Shown here in pieces: positions 8,193 to 15,282 of a stretch of DNA of 64,000 bases. The DNA is from Thermoplasmata archaeon. GTDB taxonomy: Archaea; Thermoplasmatota; Thermoplasmata; Thermoplasmatales; GCA-001856825. Each line of letters begins with the position of its first letter. Position 1 is the first letter of the stretch. Both the position numbers and the translations under genes were made by a program. The notes beneath the pieces were generated by a model. It did no database searches and was not told the origin of the DNA. It saw only the letters and a program-made list of their open reading frames with translations. The stretch covers positions 1-64,000 of the forward strand of contig JAJZYX010000004.1 of assembly GCA_021797855.1 (NCBI GenBank), given 5' to 3'.

Positions 8193-8924
8193 ATGTTAGG
8201 AAAGATGGGTCTCAAGCCCTTCTCGATCTATGAAATAAATGAGTTAACTCACGGTGAACCGGACAGTCCGAGGATAGTCAGCTTCAAGATGAGACCCAAG
8301 GATGGTCAGAAGGTGACCTTCATCCCAGGAATGTTTTCATCACTGTTCCTGAACCCAAATGACAAGCTCTTCCGTTCATACTCAATTGCTTCCTCCCCAA
8401 ACGAGGATTACCTGGAATTCATGATAGAACTCATTAATGGAAAGTTCACGAGCCAGCTTGCGAAGTTAAAGGAGGGGGATGAAATCTACGTTTCCGAGCC
8501 CAGGGGAGCTTTCCTTTTCGACTCGAACGGCGGGGGGAAAGACATGTTTCTAGCAGCGGGAATTGGCATCGCACCCTTCTTCTCGATGCTCAGGTACCTG
8601 AAGCAGATGAACCAGAAGAAGGACATCTACCTCTTCTACAGCATAAAGCACAGGGACGACATAGTTAACCCGCTAGAGCTGGAAACTTACAAGGCGCTAG
8701 GCCTGAAGGTCATTTACACAGTAACTAGGGACCCAGATTCTATCCCATGGAATGGGGAGAGAGGGAGAATCAATATAAAGATGATACAAAGCCACGCCCC
8801 GGACTTCGCGCACAGAACAGTATACCTCTGCGGAGGCATAAAGTTCGTGAAGGACCTGGTAGAGGAACTCAAGGCGGAGGGGATGAAGGACGAGGAAATA
8901 AAGAGGGATATATGGGGGGAGTAA
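8193..8924 (+). CDS. Ferredoxin/flavodoxin-NADP reductase-like flavoprotein
   Basis: A 243-residue FNR-family oxidoreductase. The FAD-binding beta-barrel has RSYSIAS (RxYS motif) and GKFTSQLAKLKEGDEIYVSE; the NAD(P) domain has FLAAGIGIAPFFSMLRYL and the closing YLCGGIKFVKDLVEEL. No 2Fe-2S ferredoxin domain is attached, so it should pass electrons between NAD(P)H and a separate carrier. It stands alone between lhr (divergent) and the peptide-transport operon. The exact partner (ferredoxin, flavodoxin or an oxygenase component) is not shown by the sequence. Confidence 0.85.
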   Translation: MLGKMGLKPFSIYEINELTHGEPDSPRIVSFKMRPKDGQKVTFIPGMFSSLFLNPNDKLFRSYSIASSPNEDYLEFMIELINGKFTSQLAKLKEGDEIYVSEPRGAFLFDSNGGGKDMFLAAGIGIAPFFSMLRYLKQMNQKKDIYLFYSIKHRDDIVNPLELETYKALGLKVIYTVTRDPDSIPWNGERGRINIKMIQSHAPDFAHRTVYLCGGIKFVKDLVEELKAEGMKDEEIKRDIWGE

Positions 8925-8988
8925 AGGATAGAATCAAATCTACCGTCATCTATGAAGGAAACTTACATAATTCAAAACTTGTTGTGTG

Positions 8989-9044
8989 TTTTCTTAAAAG
9001 AAAAAGTTGTAAGGTGGAGTTACTACTCCTTTTGAGTTGACAAC
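8989..9044. promoter_or_regulatory. Cluster of inverted repeats before the peptide-transport operon
   Basis: Three short inverted repeats lie in 56 bases: TTTTCTT-AA-AAGAAAA (8,989-9,004), GGAGT-TACT-ACTCC followed by TTTT (9,016-9,033), and GTTG-A-CAAC (9,036-9,044). The last abuts the TATA-like CTTAAATATC (9,046-9,055). The middle one could end the flavoprotein transcript; the others could be operators. Confidence 0.4.
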
Positions 9045-9045
9045 C

Positions 9046-9055
9046 CTTAAATATC
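9046..9055 (+). promoter_or_regulatory. TATA-like box of the peptide ABC operon
   Basis: CTTAAATATC is centred about 28 nt before the ATG at 9,080, favouring that start over the TTG at 9,056. Confidence 0.5.
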
Positions 9056-9079
9056 TTGCTTCCATTCGCATCAGATTGG

Positions 9080-10156
9080 ATGGAGCTTAGATATTTCATA
9101 CTTCGAAGGCTACTGCTTCTCATACCGACTGTTTTGGGTCTATCCATATTTATGTTTATTCTCATAGAAGCAGTCCCCAAAGCGATTTTGGTAACTCCAT
9201 ACATTAATCCGCACTCAAGAATTCCGTATATAATTCAGGAGGCTAATGCGCTGAAAATTCTTGGATTTAACTACCCTCCTCCTATCGCCTATCTTTTCTA
9301 TTTGGATAGGCTACTTCATGGCAATCTCGGCCTAATGTCGATGCCGGGTTATCCAAACTCGGTTGCAGCTGCAATAGTTGATGCGTTTCCCAACACGATT
9401 CAGCTTACAATTTTTGCTTCCTTACTTTCGATCGCAATTGCGATCCCTCTGGGAACGTACATAGGGGCAAGACCGAACTCCATTGCAGACCAGGCAGGTA
9501 GGGTCTTCTCTCTGACGGGCTATGCCATTCCGGCATTCTGGCTTGCCCTGATGCTCCAGATAGTTTTCGGGAAGAACATATTGCTCGGAAACCCCCTGGG
9601 AGTTCTTCCTTTTTCTGGTTCATTCAGTGCGTCTGCGATCCCGAATCCTACTCCGTCGTGGTTTGTAAACGGTATCACGTATCCAACTCATCTGGTAATA
9701 TTCGATGCCCTCATCCACGGTGACTTCCCATTGTTCGTAGATGCGCTGAAACACATAATACTCCCAGTCCTCACTCTTACTTACGGCATTCTCGCAGGGA
9801 TACTGAGATTCATGAGAGCTGGAATGGTGGACGCTTCCAATCAGGAATACGTCAAGACTGCGAGATCAAAGGGGGTTCCGGAAAAACTTGTGATAAAGAG
9901 GCATATAAGGAAGAACGCTATGATCCCAACCATAACGGTTATGGGCCTTCTGGTTGCCGGCCTTCTTGGAGGGGTCGTGCTTGTGGAATACGTTTTTGCA
10001 TACCCCGGAATGGGTTATCTGACAACTCAGGGTATCCTAAGTTACCAAATATGGCTTGTGATTGGGACAACTCTCATATTTGGCCTAATACTAGTTCTGA
10101 CCAATCTGATTGTGGATGTGGTCTATGCTCTAACTGATCCAAGGATCAGGTACTGA
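9080..10156 (+). CDS. dppB: Peptide ABC transporter permease, DppB/OppB type
   Basis: A 358-residue integral membrane protein starting MELRYFILRRLLLLIPTVLG, with the usual first transmembrane helix followed by a long external loop (about residues 40-95) and five more helices. The cytoplasmic EAA loop reads RAGMVDASNQEYVKTARSKG, then VPEKLVIKRHIRKNAMIPT, which contacts the ATPases. The C-terminal VVDVVYALTDPRIRY is the family ending. First gene of the operon with dppC, dppD and dppF; it moves oligopeptides across the membrane. Confidence 0.95.
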   Translation: MELRYFILRRLLLLIPTVLGLSIFMFILIEAVPKAILVTPYINPHSRIPYIIQEANALKILGFNYPPPIAYLFYLDRLLHGNLGLMSMPGYPNSVAAAIVDAFPNTIQLTIFASLLSIAIAIPLGTYIGARPNSIADQAGRVFSLTGYAIPAFWLALMLQIVFGKNILLGNPLGVLPFSGSFSASAIPNPTPSWFVNGITYPTHLVIFDALIHGDFPLFVDALKHIILPVLTLTYGILAGILRFMRAGMVDASNQEYVKTARSKGVPEKLVIKRHIRKNAMIPTITVMGLLVAGLLGGVVLVEYVFAYPGMGYLTTQGILSYQIWLVIGTTLIFGLILVLTNLIVDVVYALTDPRIRY

Positions 10157-10169
10157 GGTAGTGAATCTT

Positions 10170-11123
10170 ATGGCGACCGAATCAAATGTTGGCGGATCGA
10201 TTTTAAAGGCGCAACCCGTGAAACACAGGCCCAGAGTGGAGGATTTCAAGAGCACGTTCAAGCTGTTCATAAAGAACAGATTGGCCTTTGTGGGGTTCGT
10301 GATCGTACTGATATACTTCACCATAACAATCCTCGATTACGTATATCCCTCGTATCTCGGTGTCAAGGACATAAACACCATTGCTAGCTGGGTCCCGCAA
10401 CTTTCAAGCGGAGTTCCTTCAGGACCGACGCTTTCGCACGGATGGTGGTACATTTTTGGGGAAACACTCTACTTTGCTCCTATATTTCCTGTGATGCTTG
10501 CTGCTCTCAAAACGGATATCACCTACTCAATACTCATAGTTCTGACTGGTGCGCTTATCGGAATAATCCTAGGAACGATGTCCGGTTATTTTGGTAAGCT
10601 GTATGATGAAGTCCTTATGAGAGTAACCGATATATTCTTCAGCGTCCCGACTCTCGTGCTGGCCATTGCGGTTACCGTCGTTCTTGGGAAATCCCTCCAG
10701 AACGTGGTTATAGCGCTGATAATAATATGGTGGCCAATCTATGCAAGACTGACTAGGGGAGTCTCTCTATCAATAAAGTCGAACAAGTTTATAGAGGCTG
10801 CCACCGCGGCTGGATCTTCGGGGTTAAGGAACGTATTTGTGCACATCCTGCCTAACGTTCTCTCAGTGGTATTTGTCCAGTTTTCGCTTGACCTCGGGTC
10901 AATTATACAGCTATTCGCTGCCCTGGATTTCATTGGATTCAACGAGGGTTCTCCACTTCTTCCAGAGTTAGGGAACATGCTCACTTGGGGGACGAGTTAC
11001 CTAGTATCCGGGATTTGGTGGCCCATCGTTATTCCCGGAATATTCCTTCTGATATTCACGGTTGCAATTAACTTGATGGGGGATGGGCTAAGGGATGTCC
11101 TAGATCCAAAGCTCAGAAGGTGA
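10170..11123 (+). CDS. dppC: Peptide ABC transporter permease, DppC/OppC type
   Basis: A 317-residue permease with an N-terminal cytoplasmic tail, a first helix (AFVGFVIVLIYFTITIL), a periplasmic-side loop rich in Gly/Pro/Ser, then five helices. The EAA loop is ARLTRGVSLSIKSNKFIEAA. The ending LMGDGLRDVLDPKLRR is typical of the family. ATG at 10,170 has GAGGT ten nt upstream; the GTG at 10,161 has no room for one. It pairs with DppB to form the channel. Confidence 0.94.
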   Translation: MATESNVGGSILKAQPVKHRPRVEDFKSTFKLFIKNRLAFVGFVIVLIYFTITILDYVYPSYLGVKDINTIASWVPQLSSGVPSGPTLSHGWWYIFGETLYFAPIFPVMLAALKTDITYSILIVLTGALIGIILGTMSGYFGKLYDEVLMRVTDIFFSVPTLVLAIAVTVVLGKSLQNVVIALIIIWWPIYARLTRGVSLSIKSNKFIEAATAAGSSGLRNVFVHILPNVLSVVFVQFSLDLGSIIQLFAALDFIGFNEGSPLLPELGNMLTWGTSYLVSGIWWPIVIPGIFLLIFTVAINLMGDGLRDVLDPKLRR

Positions 11124-11129
11124 AGAAAA

Positions 11130-12692
11130 ATGATGCAGAATACAGAAGGAAAAAAGAGCGAAAGCGAGACATATCTGCGAGTTGAGAAGCTCAAAACACA
11201 GTTCTTTACTGCCAGGGGGATAGTGAAAGCACTGGATGAGATTGATCTAACGATCAGGAAGGGGGAGATTTACGGTCTTGTTGGCGAGAGCGGCTGCGGG
11301 AAAAGCGTAACCGCTCAGTCGATCATGTACCTAGTTCCTGATCCTCCTGGAAGAATCGTGAGCGGAAAAATATACGTTGGCAATGTGAACATTCTTACCG
11401 GACTGGAACAACTTGCTAAGATCACAGTAAAATCTGAAACAAACGTGAAGATCAAGAGAAATAAAAGAATGATAAAGAGGCACAACTACCTCCTCTCAAG
11501 GATAAGGGGGGACAGGATATCCATGATATTTCAGGAACCCACCCTGGCCCTGAATCCAGTAATAAGAGTCGGAGATCAGATAGCGGAGAATATCCTCCTC
11601 CATCTCAAGGTGGACATGGCCAATGCAATACTCAGAAGGGAGATGTCCACGAGGAAAGATTACGAATCATTTGTGCAGAAGGCACTGTCAATAGGCGATA
11701 AGGATGCGAGAAATAAAGCTATTCGAGAATGGTGCGAGAGTTATTCGATTTCCGATGCGGAGGAGCTGGTGAGGAACATCTTCCTCACCTATCAGGACCC
11801 GGAGACGGTAGTAAAGAGCATAGAATTCATAGTCAACGAAAGGAAGAGCGGGACAAATATAAACAGGCTATCCAGGGCCAGGGAGTATTATCTGTATCAG
11901 CAGAGGCTCTTCGAGGCCACCCTGAATCTGATGGAGGCGGAATCTGGGAAGAACCAGGATGAGATCGATAGGGCAAGGACTGCGCTGAACGAAATCAAGA
12001 AAGAAGGGAGCTCGTTCCTTTCATTTAGGATAATCAACAAATTCATAGGAAAGAGAATTGAAGCGCCACTCAGGGATGCCGCAAAGAGACGGGTTCATGA
12101 GCTACTCAACTTGGTGAACATAGCGGAACCCGAAAGGACAGCGCTGTCATATCCGCACGAGCTTAGCGGTGGAATGCAGCAGAGGGTGATGATTGCGATG
12201 GCTCTTGCTAGCAATCCTCAGATGCTCATCGCCGACGAACCTACCACAGCCCTGGATGTAACAACCCAGGCCCAAATACTTGACCTGATTAGGAATCTGA
12301 ACAGGCAGATGGGGTCATCGGTGCTCTTCATAACCCATGACCTGGCTGTGATAGCGCAAATGTGTAACAGGGTTGGGGTAATGTATGCTGGGAACATCGT
12401 GGAAGAGGCGGACGTGAACACGATTTTCGACAATCCCAAACATCCTTACACCATAGGACTGCTAAAGGCGCTCCCAAGGGCCGACAGGATTGCCGGCAAA
12501 ATGGTCAAGCTTGAGACTGTCGCAGGGAGCGTGCCAAACCTAATCACCCCGCCGACAGGGTGCAGGTTCCATCCAAGGTGCAAGTTCAAGATGGATATCT
12601 GCGAAAAGAAGAAGCCGGAACTTGATGATCTGGGGGACGGGCATAAGGTTGCATGCTGGCTGTATCAGGAACCTGGGGGGTCAGGCAAATGA
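11130..12692 (+). CDS. dppD: Peptide ABC transporter ATPase, DppD/OppD type, with large helical insertion
   Basis: A 520-residue nucleotide-binding subunit. Walker A is GESGCGKS (52-59), Q-loop Gln135 in MIFQEP, signature LSGGMQQ (345-351), Walker B MLIADEP (365-371), and the C-terminal oligopeptide-ATPase domain has GCRFHPRCKFKMDICEKKKP with cysteines for a possible metal or Fe-S site. About 210 residues separate Q-loop and signature, against roughly 60 in ordinary OppD; the extra part (about 160-310) is charged and helical. A smaller insertion lies at about 92-125. Translation is coupled to the next gene by ATGA. Confidence 0.92.
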   Translation: MMQNTEGKKSESETYLRVEKLKTQFFTARGIVKALDEIDLTIRKGEIYGLVGESGCGKSVTAQSIMYLVPDPPGRIVSGKIYVGNVNILTGLEQLAKITVKSETNVKIKRNKRMIKRHNYLLSRIRGDRISMIFQEPTLALNPVIRVGDQIAENILLHLKVDMANAILRREMSTRKDYESFVQKALSIGDKDARNKAIREWCESYSISDAEELVRNIFLTYQDPETVVKSIEFIVNERKSGTNINRLSRAREYYLYQQRLFEATLNLMEAESGKNQDEIDRARTALNEIKKEGSSFLSFRIINKFIGKRIEAPLRDAAKRRVHELLNLVNIAEPERTALSYPHELSGGMQQRVMIAMALASNPQMLIADEPTTALDVTTQAQILDLIRNLNRQMGSSVLFITHDLAVIAQMCNRVGVMYAGNIVEEADVNTIFDNPKHPYTIGLLKALPRADRIAGKMVKLETVAGSVPNLITPPTGCRFHPRCKFKMDICEKKKPELDDLGDGHKVACWLYQEPGGSGK

Positions 12693-14137
12693 CGGATTTT
12701 GGAACCGGTGACGGTGGAACGTTGCTGTACGTTTCCCATCTGAAGAAGTATTTTGAAATATCCAAGTCGGGATTCAGGGTGACGGGCCACGTTAAGGCAG
12801 TGGATGACGTCTCCTTCACGCTCAACCAGAATGAGACTCTCGGGGTAGTCGGTGAGACAGGATGCGGTAAGACCACTCTGGGACGATTAGTCCTCAGGCT
12901 CCTTGAATCGACGGACGGTGATGTCTACTTCAACGCACCCAAGGAGGTCATCGAGAAGGTCATGTCCCTTGAAAGGGAACTAGATAGGATGGGGGAAAGC
13001 AACGATGGCGTCGACAAGGAAAGGTATGATTCAATCCTGAAGGAGTTGAAGAAACTGAGCAGCGAATACTCCCTAACGAAGATGAGCCACCGTAAGCTGA
13101 AGAAGTACAGGAAGGAGATGCAGCCGGTATTCCAGGACCCGTTCAGCTCCCTCGACCCAAGGCAGATCATCAGGGACATCCTTGCGGAGCCCATGAAGCT
13201 CCTGACAGACATGAAACCTGAGCAGATAAGGGAGAAGAGCCTCCAGCTGATAAATGAAGTGGGATTGAGCGAGGACCATCTCTACAGGTTCCCTCACGAA
13301 TTCAGCGGTGGCCAGAGGCAGAGGATAGGGATTGCAAGGGCAATTTCTATCGAGCCGAAGCTTCTCGTACTGGACGAACCGACGTCAGCGCTTGACGTCT
13401 CAGTCCAGGCACAGATCCTGAACCTGCTGAAGGACCTCCAGGAGAGGAAGAAGCTGGCGTTCATATTCATCTCGCACCACCTGAATGTCATCAGATTGAT
13501 GTCCGATAAGGTTGCCGTGATGTACCTTGGCAAGATAGTGGAGCTCACCGATACGGAGAGGTTGTTCACCAATATGCTCCATCCTTACACGGAGGCACTC
13601 CTGTCTGCGATACCGATTCCAGATCCGAAGGTAGGCATGTCAAGGATAATCCTGGAAGGGGAAGTTCCCAGCCCAGCCAATCCGCCAAAGGGCTGCCATT
13701 TCCATCCCCGCTGCAAGTACGCCATGACCAACTGCGGCTGGTCTCCAAGAGACATGGTCCTCCCACTCCAAGAGATACTTGAGCCGCTAAGGGTGAAGAG
13801 TAGCGACGTACTTCCCACCACCAAGGAAATCCTTACGGACGAATCCAAGAATACAGTGGAACTTACTTTCGACAAGGCACTCACATCAGCGCAGTTCGAG
13901 ACGTTCAAGACTTTCATAAGCGAGGCTGCGGCGAAACCGAACGGAGTAAGGTTCAGGGCAATCAAGAGCATAACTTTAGGAGCAGGGGGCAACTCTATCC
14001 TTATGACAATGAGGGAAGCGGACGTTCCCAAGCTAAAGGAAGTAAAACCGGGACACTTCGTTTCGTGCCTTATGTACGAGAAGGGGGCGGAGAACACAGG
14101 GATAAGAGGAGCCAATGTCGGTAAAGCCGCGAGCTGA
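12689..14137 (+). CDS. dppF: Peptide ABC transporter ATPase, DppF/OppF type, extended
   Basis: A 482-residue second ATPase. Walker A is GETGCGKT (55-62), Q-loop Gln149, signature FSGGQRQ (205-211), Walker B LLVLDEP (225-231). A charged helical insertion of about 55 residues (roughly 83-140) sits between Walker A and the Q-loop. After the family's usual Cys-rich GCHFHPRCKYAMTNC segment there is about 130 residues of extra C-terminal sequence. The ATG overlaps the previous stop; an earlier in-frame ATG inside dppD is shadow. The 3' end overlaps the next gene by 23 bases. Confidence 0.92.
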   Translation: MTDFGTGDGGTLLYVSHLKKYFEISKSGFRVTGHVKAVDDVSFTLNQNETLGVVGETGCGKTTLGRLVLRLLESTDGDVYFNAPKEVIEKVMSLERELDRMGESNDGVDKERYDSILKELKKLSSEYSLTKMSHRKLKKYRKEMQPVFQDPFSSLDPRQIIRDILAEPMKLLTDMKPEQIREKSLQLINEVGLSEDHLYRFPHEFSGGQRQRIGIARAISIEPKLLVLDEPTSALDVSVQAQILNLLKDLQERKKLAFIFISHHLNVIRLMSDKVAVMYLGKIVELTDTERLFTNMLHPYTEALLSAIPIPDPKVGMSRIILEGEVPSPANPPKGCHFHPRCKYAMTNCGWSPRDMVLPLQEILEPLRVKSSDVLPTTKEILTDESKNTVELTFDKALTSAQFETFKTFISEAAAKPNGVRFRAIKSITLGAGGNSILMTMREADVPKLKEVKPGHFVSCLMYEKGAENTGIRGANVGKAAS

Positions 14138-14492
14138 AGTTAGGGAAGTAAGTGAAGAGGAGAAAGAGATAACATCAAAGGATCTGACAAGGAAGCAACT
14201 CGTTCTTTACGTCTTCAACGACTTCCTCAGAGGATTGTATGTGGCAGGATGCCTGTTCCTTGATGGACTGGTGATTCTATACATAACGTATTTCATTCCT
14301 CCCAAGTATCTCAACAGGGGAGCCCTATCAAACGTCTATATGAGGAACATAATTCTCAGCCTTTTTACGCTTTCCATAGAGGTCCTAGTCATATTCTACC
14401 AGTACAAAGCTTACAGGAGAATCTGGCCGAAGGGGGCGCTATTTATCGGCCATAGGAGAGATTATGAAATCCACAAAAAGGAACTATCTTAA
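14115..14492 (+). CDS. Small two-helix membrane protein in the peptide-transport operon
   Basis: A 125-residue protein that I do not recognise. A charged cytoplasmic head (residues 1-30, EVSEEEKEITSKDLTRK) is followed by two hydrophobic helices (about 42-62 and 75-97) and a basic tail. It begins inside the end of dppF and is therefore co-transcribed with it. It may be a small accessory subunit of the transporter; that is inferred from the overlap only. Confidence 0.7.
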   Translation: MSVKPRAEVREVSEEEKEITSKDLTRKQLVLYVFNDFLRGLYVAGCLFLDGLVILYITYFIPPKYLNRGALSNVYMRNIILSLFTLSIEVLVIFYQYKAYRRIWPKGALFIGHRRDYEIHKKELS

Positions 14493-14570
14493 TGCCAACA
14501 AAGACGGGATGTGGAACAAGGCAACGCAAGGGTTGTTAGAGGTCAGAAATTATCCACACTTTACGCAAGA

Positions 14571-14586
14571 AATTATTAATTAATAT
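14571..14586 (+). promoter_or_regulatory. TATA-like box
   Basis: AATTATTAATTAATAT lies about 24 nt (centre) before the GTG at 14,602 and supports a leaderless start there. Confidence 0.45.
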
Positions 14587-14601
14587 TTCTACTGGATAAC
14601 C

Positions 14602-15210
14602 GTGGCAAGGATCAAGGTAGTTGAGCGAAAAGGGATGACCATCAGAGAGAAATTTATTAGCTCGTTGAAGAACAGGGTAGTAATAGCTATGCTTGTCCTC
14701 CTCATCCTTGGCTTCAGCCTCCTGATTGTTGCCCAGGAATATCACCCTACAATCTACACTAATGTAGGAAGCTATCAGGTGAGTGAGGTTAATCCTAGAT
14801 TGAACACCTCTTTTTCCTTCAGCACAGACGGGAATTATGAAACTCTCGTCAACGTTTCTTTTCCGGCTAATGATGGAATTAGGTATTTCATAATGCTTAA
14901 CGATTCATACGTCAGGAACGGGGTGGAGGTTTTACTGTATTACCCTTACGGTTCTGGATACCAGAACCACAGTTTCTCTTTCGGAATCTCTAACCGTGGC
15001 GTGAGCGGAAACACTTACATGATGAACATAACATCCACGACAGGGGGCTCATTTCCAGTGAATGTTTCTTATCAGATCATCATACCTAACAGAGGGAATG
15101 CCAATCCCCTCGTCCAGACAGCAGGATTGGTCTTAACAATAGGATCGGTCATAGCTATCGCCACATACTTAACGTTCAAGAATCCATTCATGAAGGAAAG
15201 AAGGTTTTAG
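14602..15210 (+). CDS. Membrane-anchored extracellular protein of unknown function
   Basis: A 202-residue protein starting with GTG. A basic N-terminal stretch precedes a transmembrane helix (about 28-46, VVIAMLVLLILGFSLLIVA), then an external domain of about 120 residues rich in Asn, Ser and Tyr with several N-x-S/T sites (NTS, NVS, NHS, NIT), then a second helix (about 171-192). It sits between the peptide permease operon and the convergent binding-protein gene, so a link to that transporter is plausible. No family recognised. Confidence 0.65.
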   Translation: MARIKVVERKGMTIREKFISSLKNRVVIAMLVLLILGFSLLIVAQEYHPTIYTNVGSYQVSEVNPRLNTSFSFSTDGNYETLVNVSFPANDGIRYFIMLNDSYVRNGVEVLLYYPYGSGYQNHSFSFGISNRGVSGNTYMMNITSTTGGSFPVNVSYQIIIPNRGNANPLVQTAGLVLTIGSVIAIATYLTFKNPFMKERRF

Positions 15211-15214
15211 CTTA

Positions 15215-15232
15215 CAAAATGGTACCATTTTG
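15215..15232. terminator. Perfect 18-bp palindrome between convergent genes
   Basis: CAAAATGGTACCATTTTG is a perfect palindrome starting five bases after the stop of the preceding gene and 51 bases from the end of the convergent binding-protein gene. It could form a short hairpin for both transcripts, or be a protein-binding site. Confidence 0.4.
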
Positions 15233-15282
15233 AAATCACATATATTTAATAGAAAAATAAGAAAAAAAGAAAGAAATTAGGC

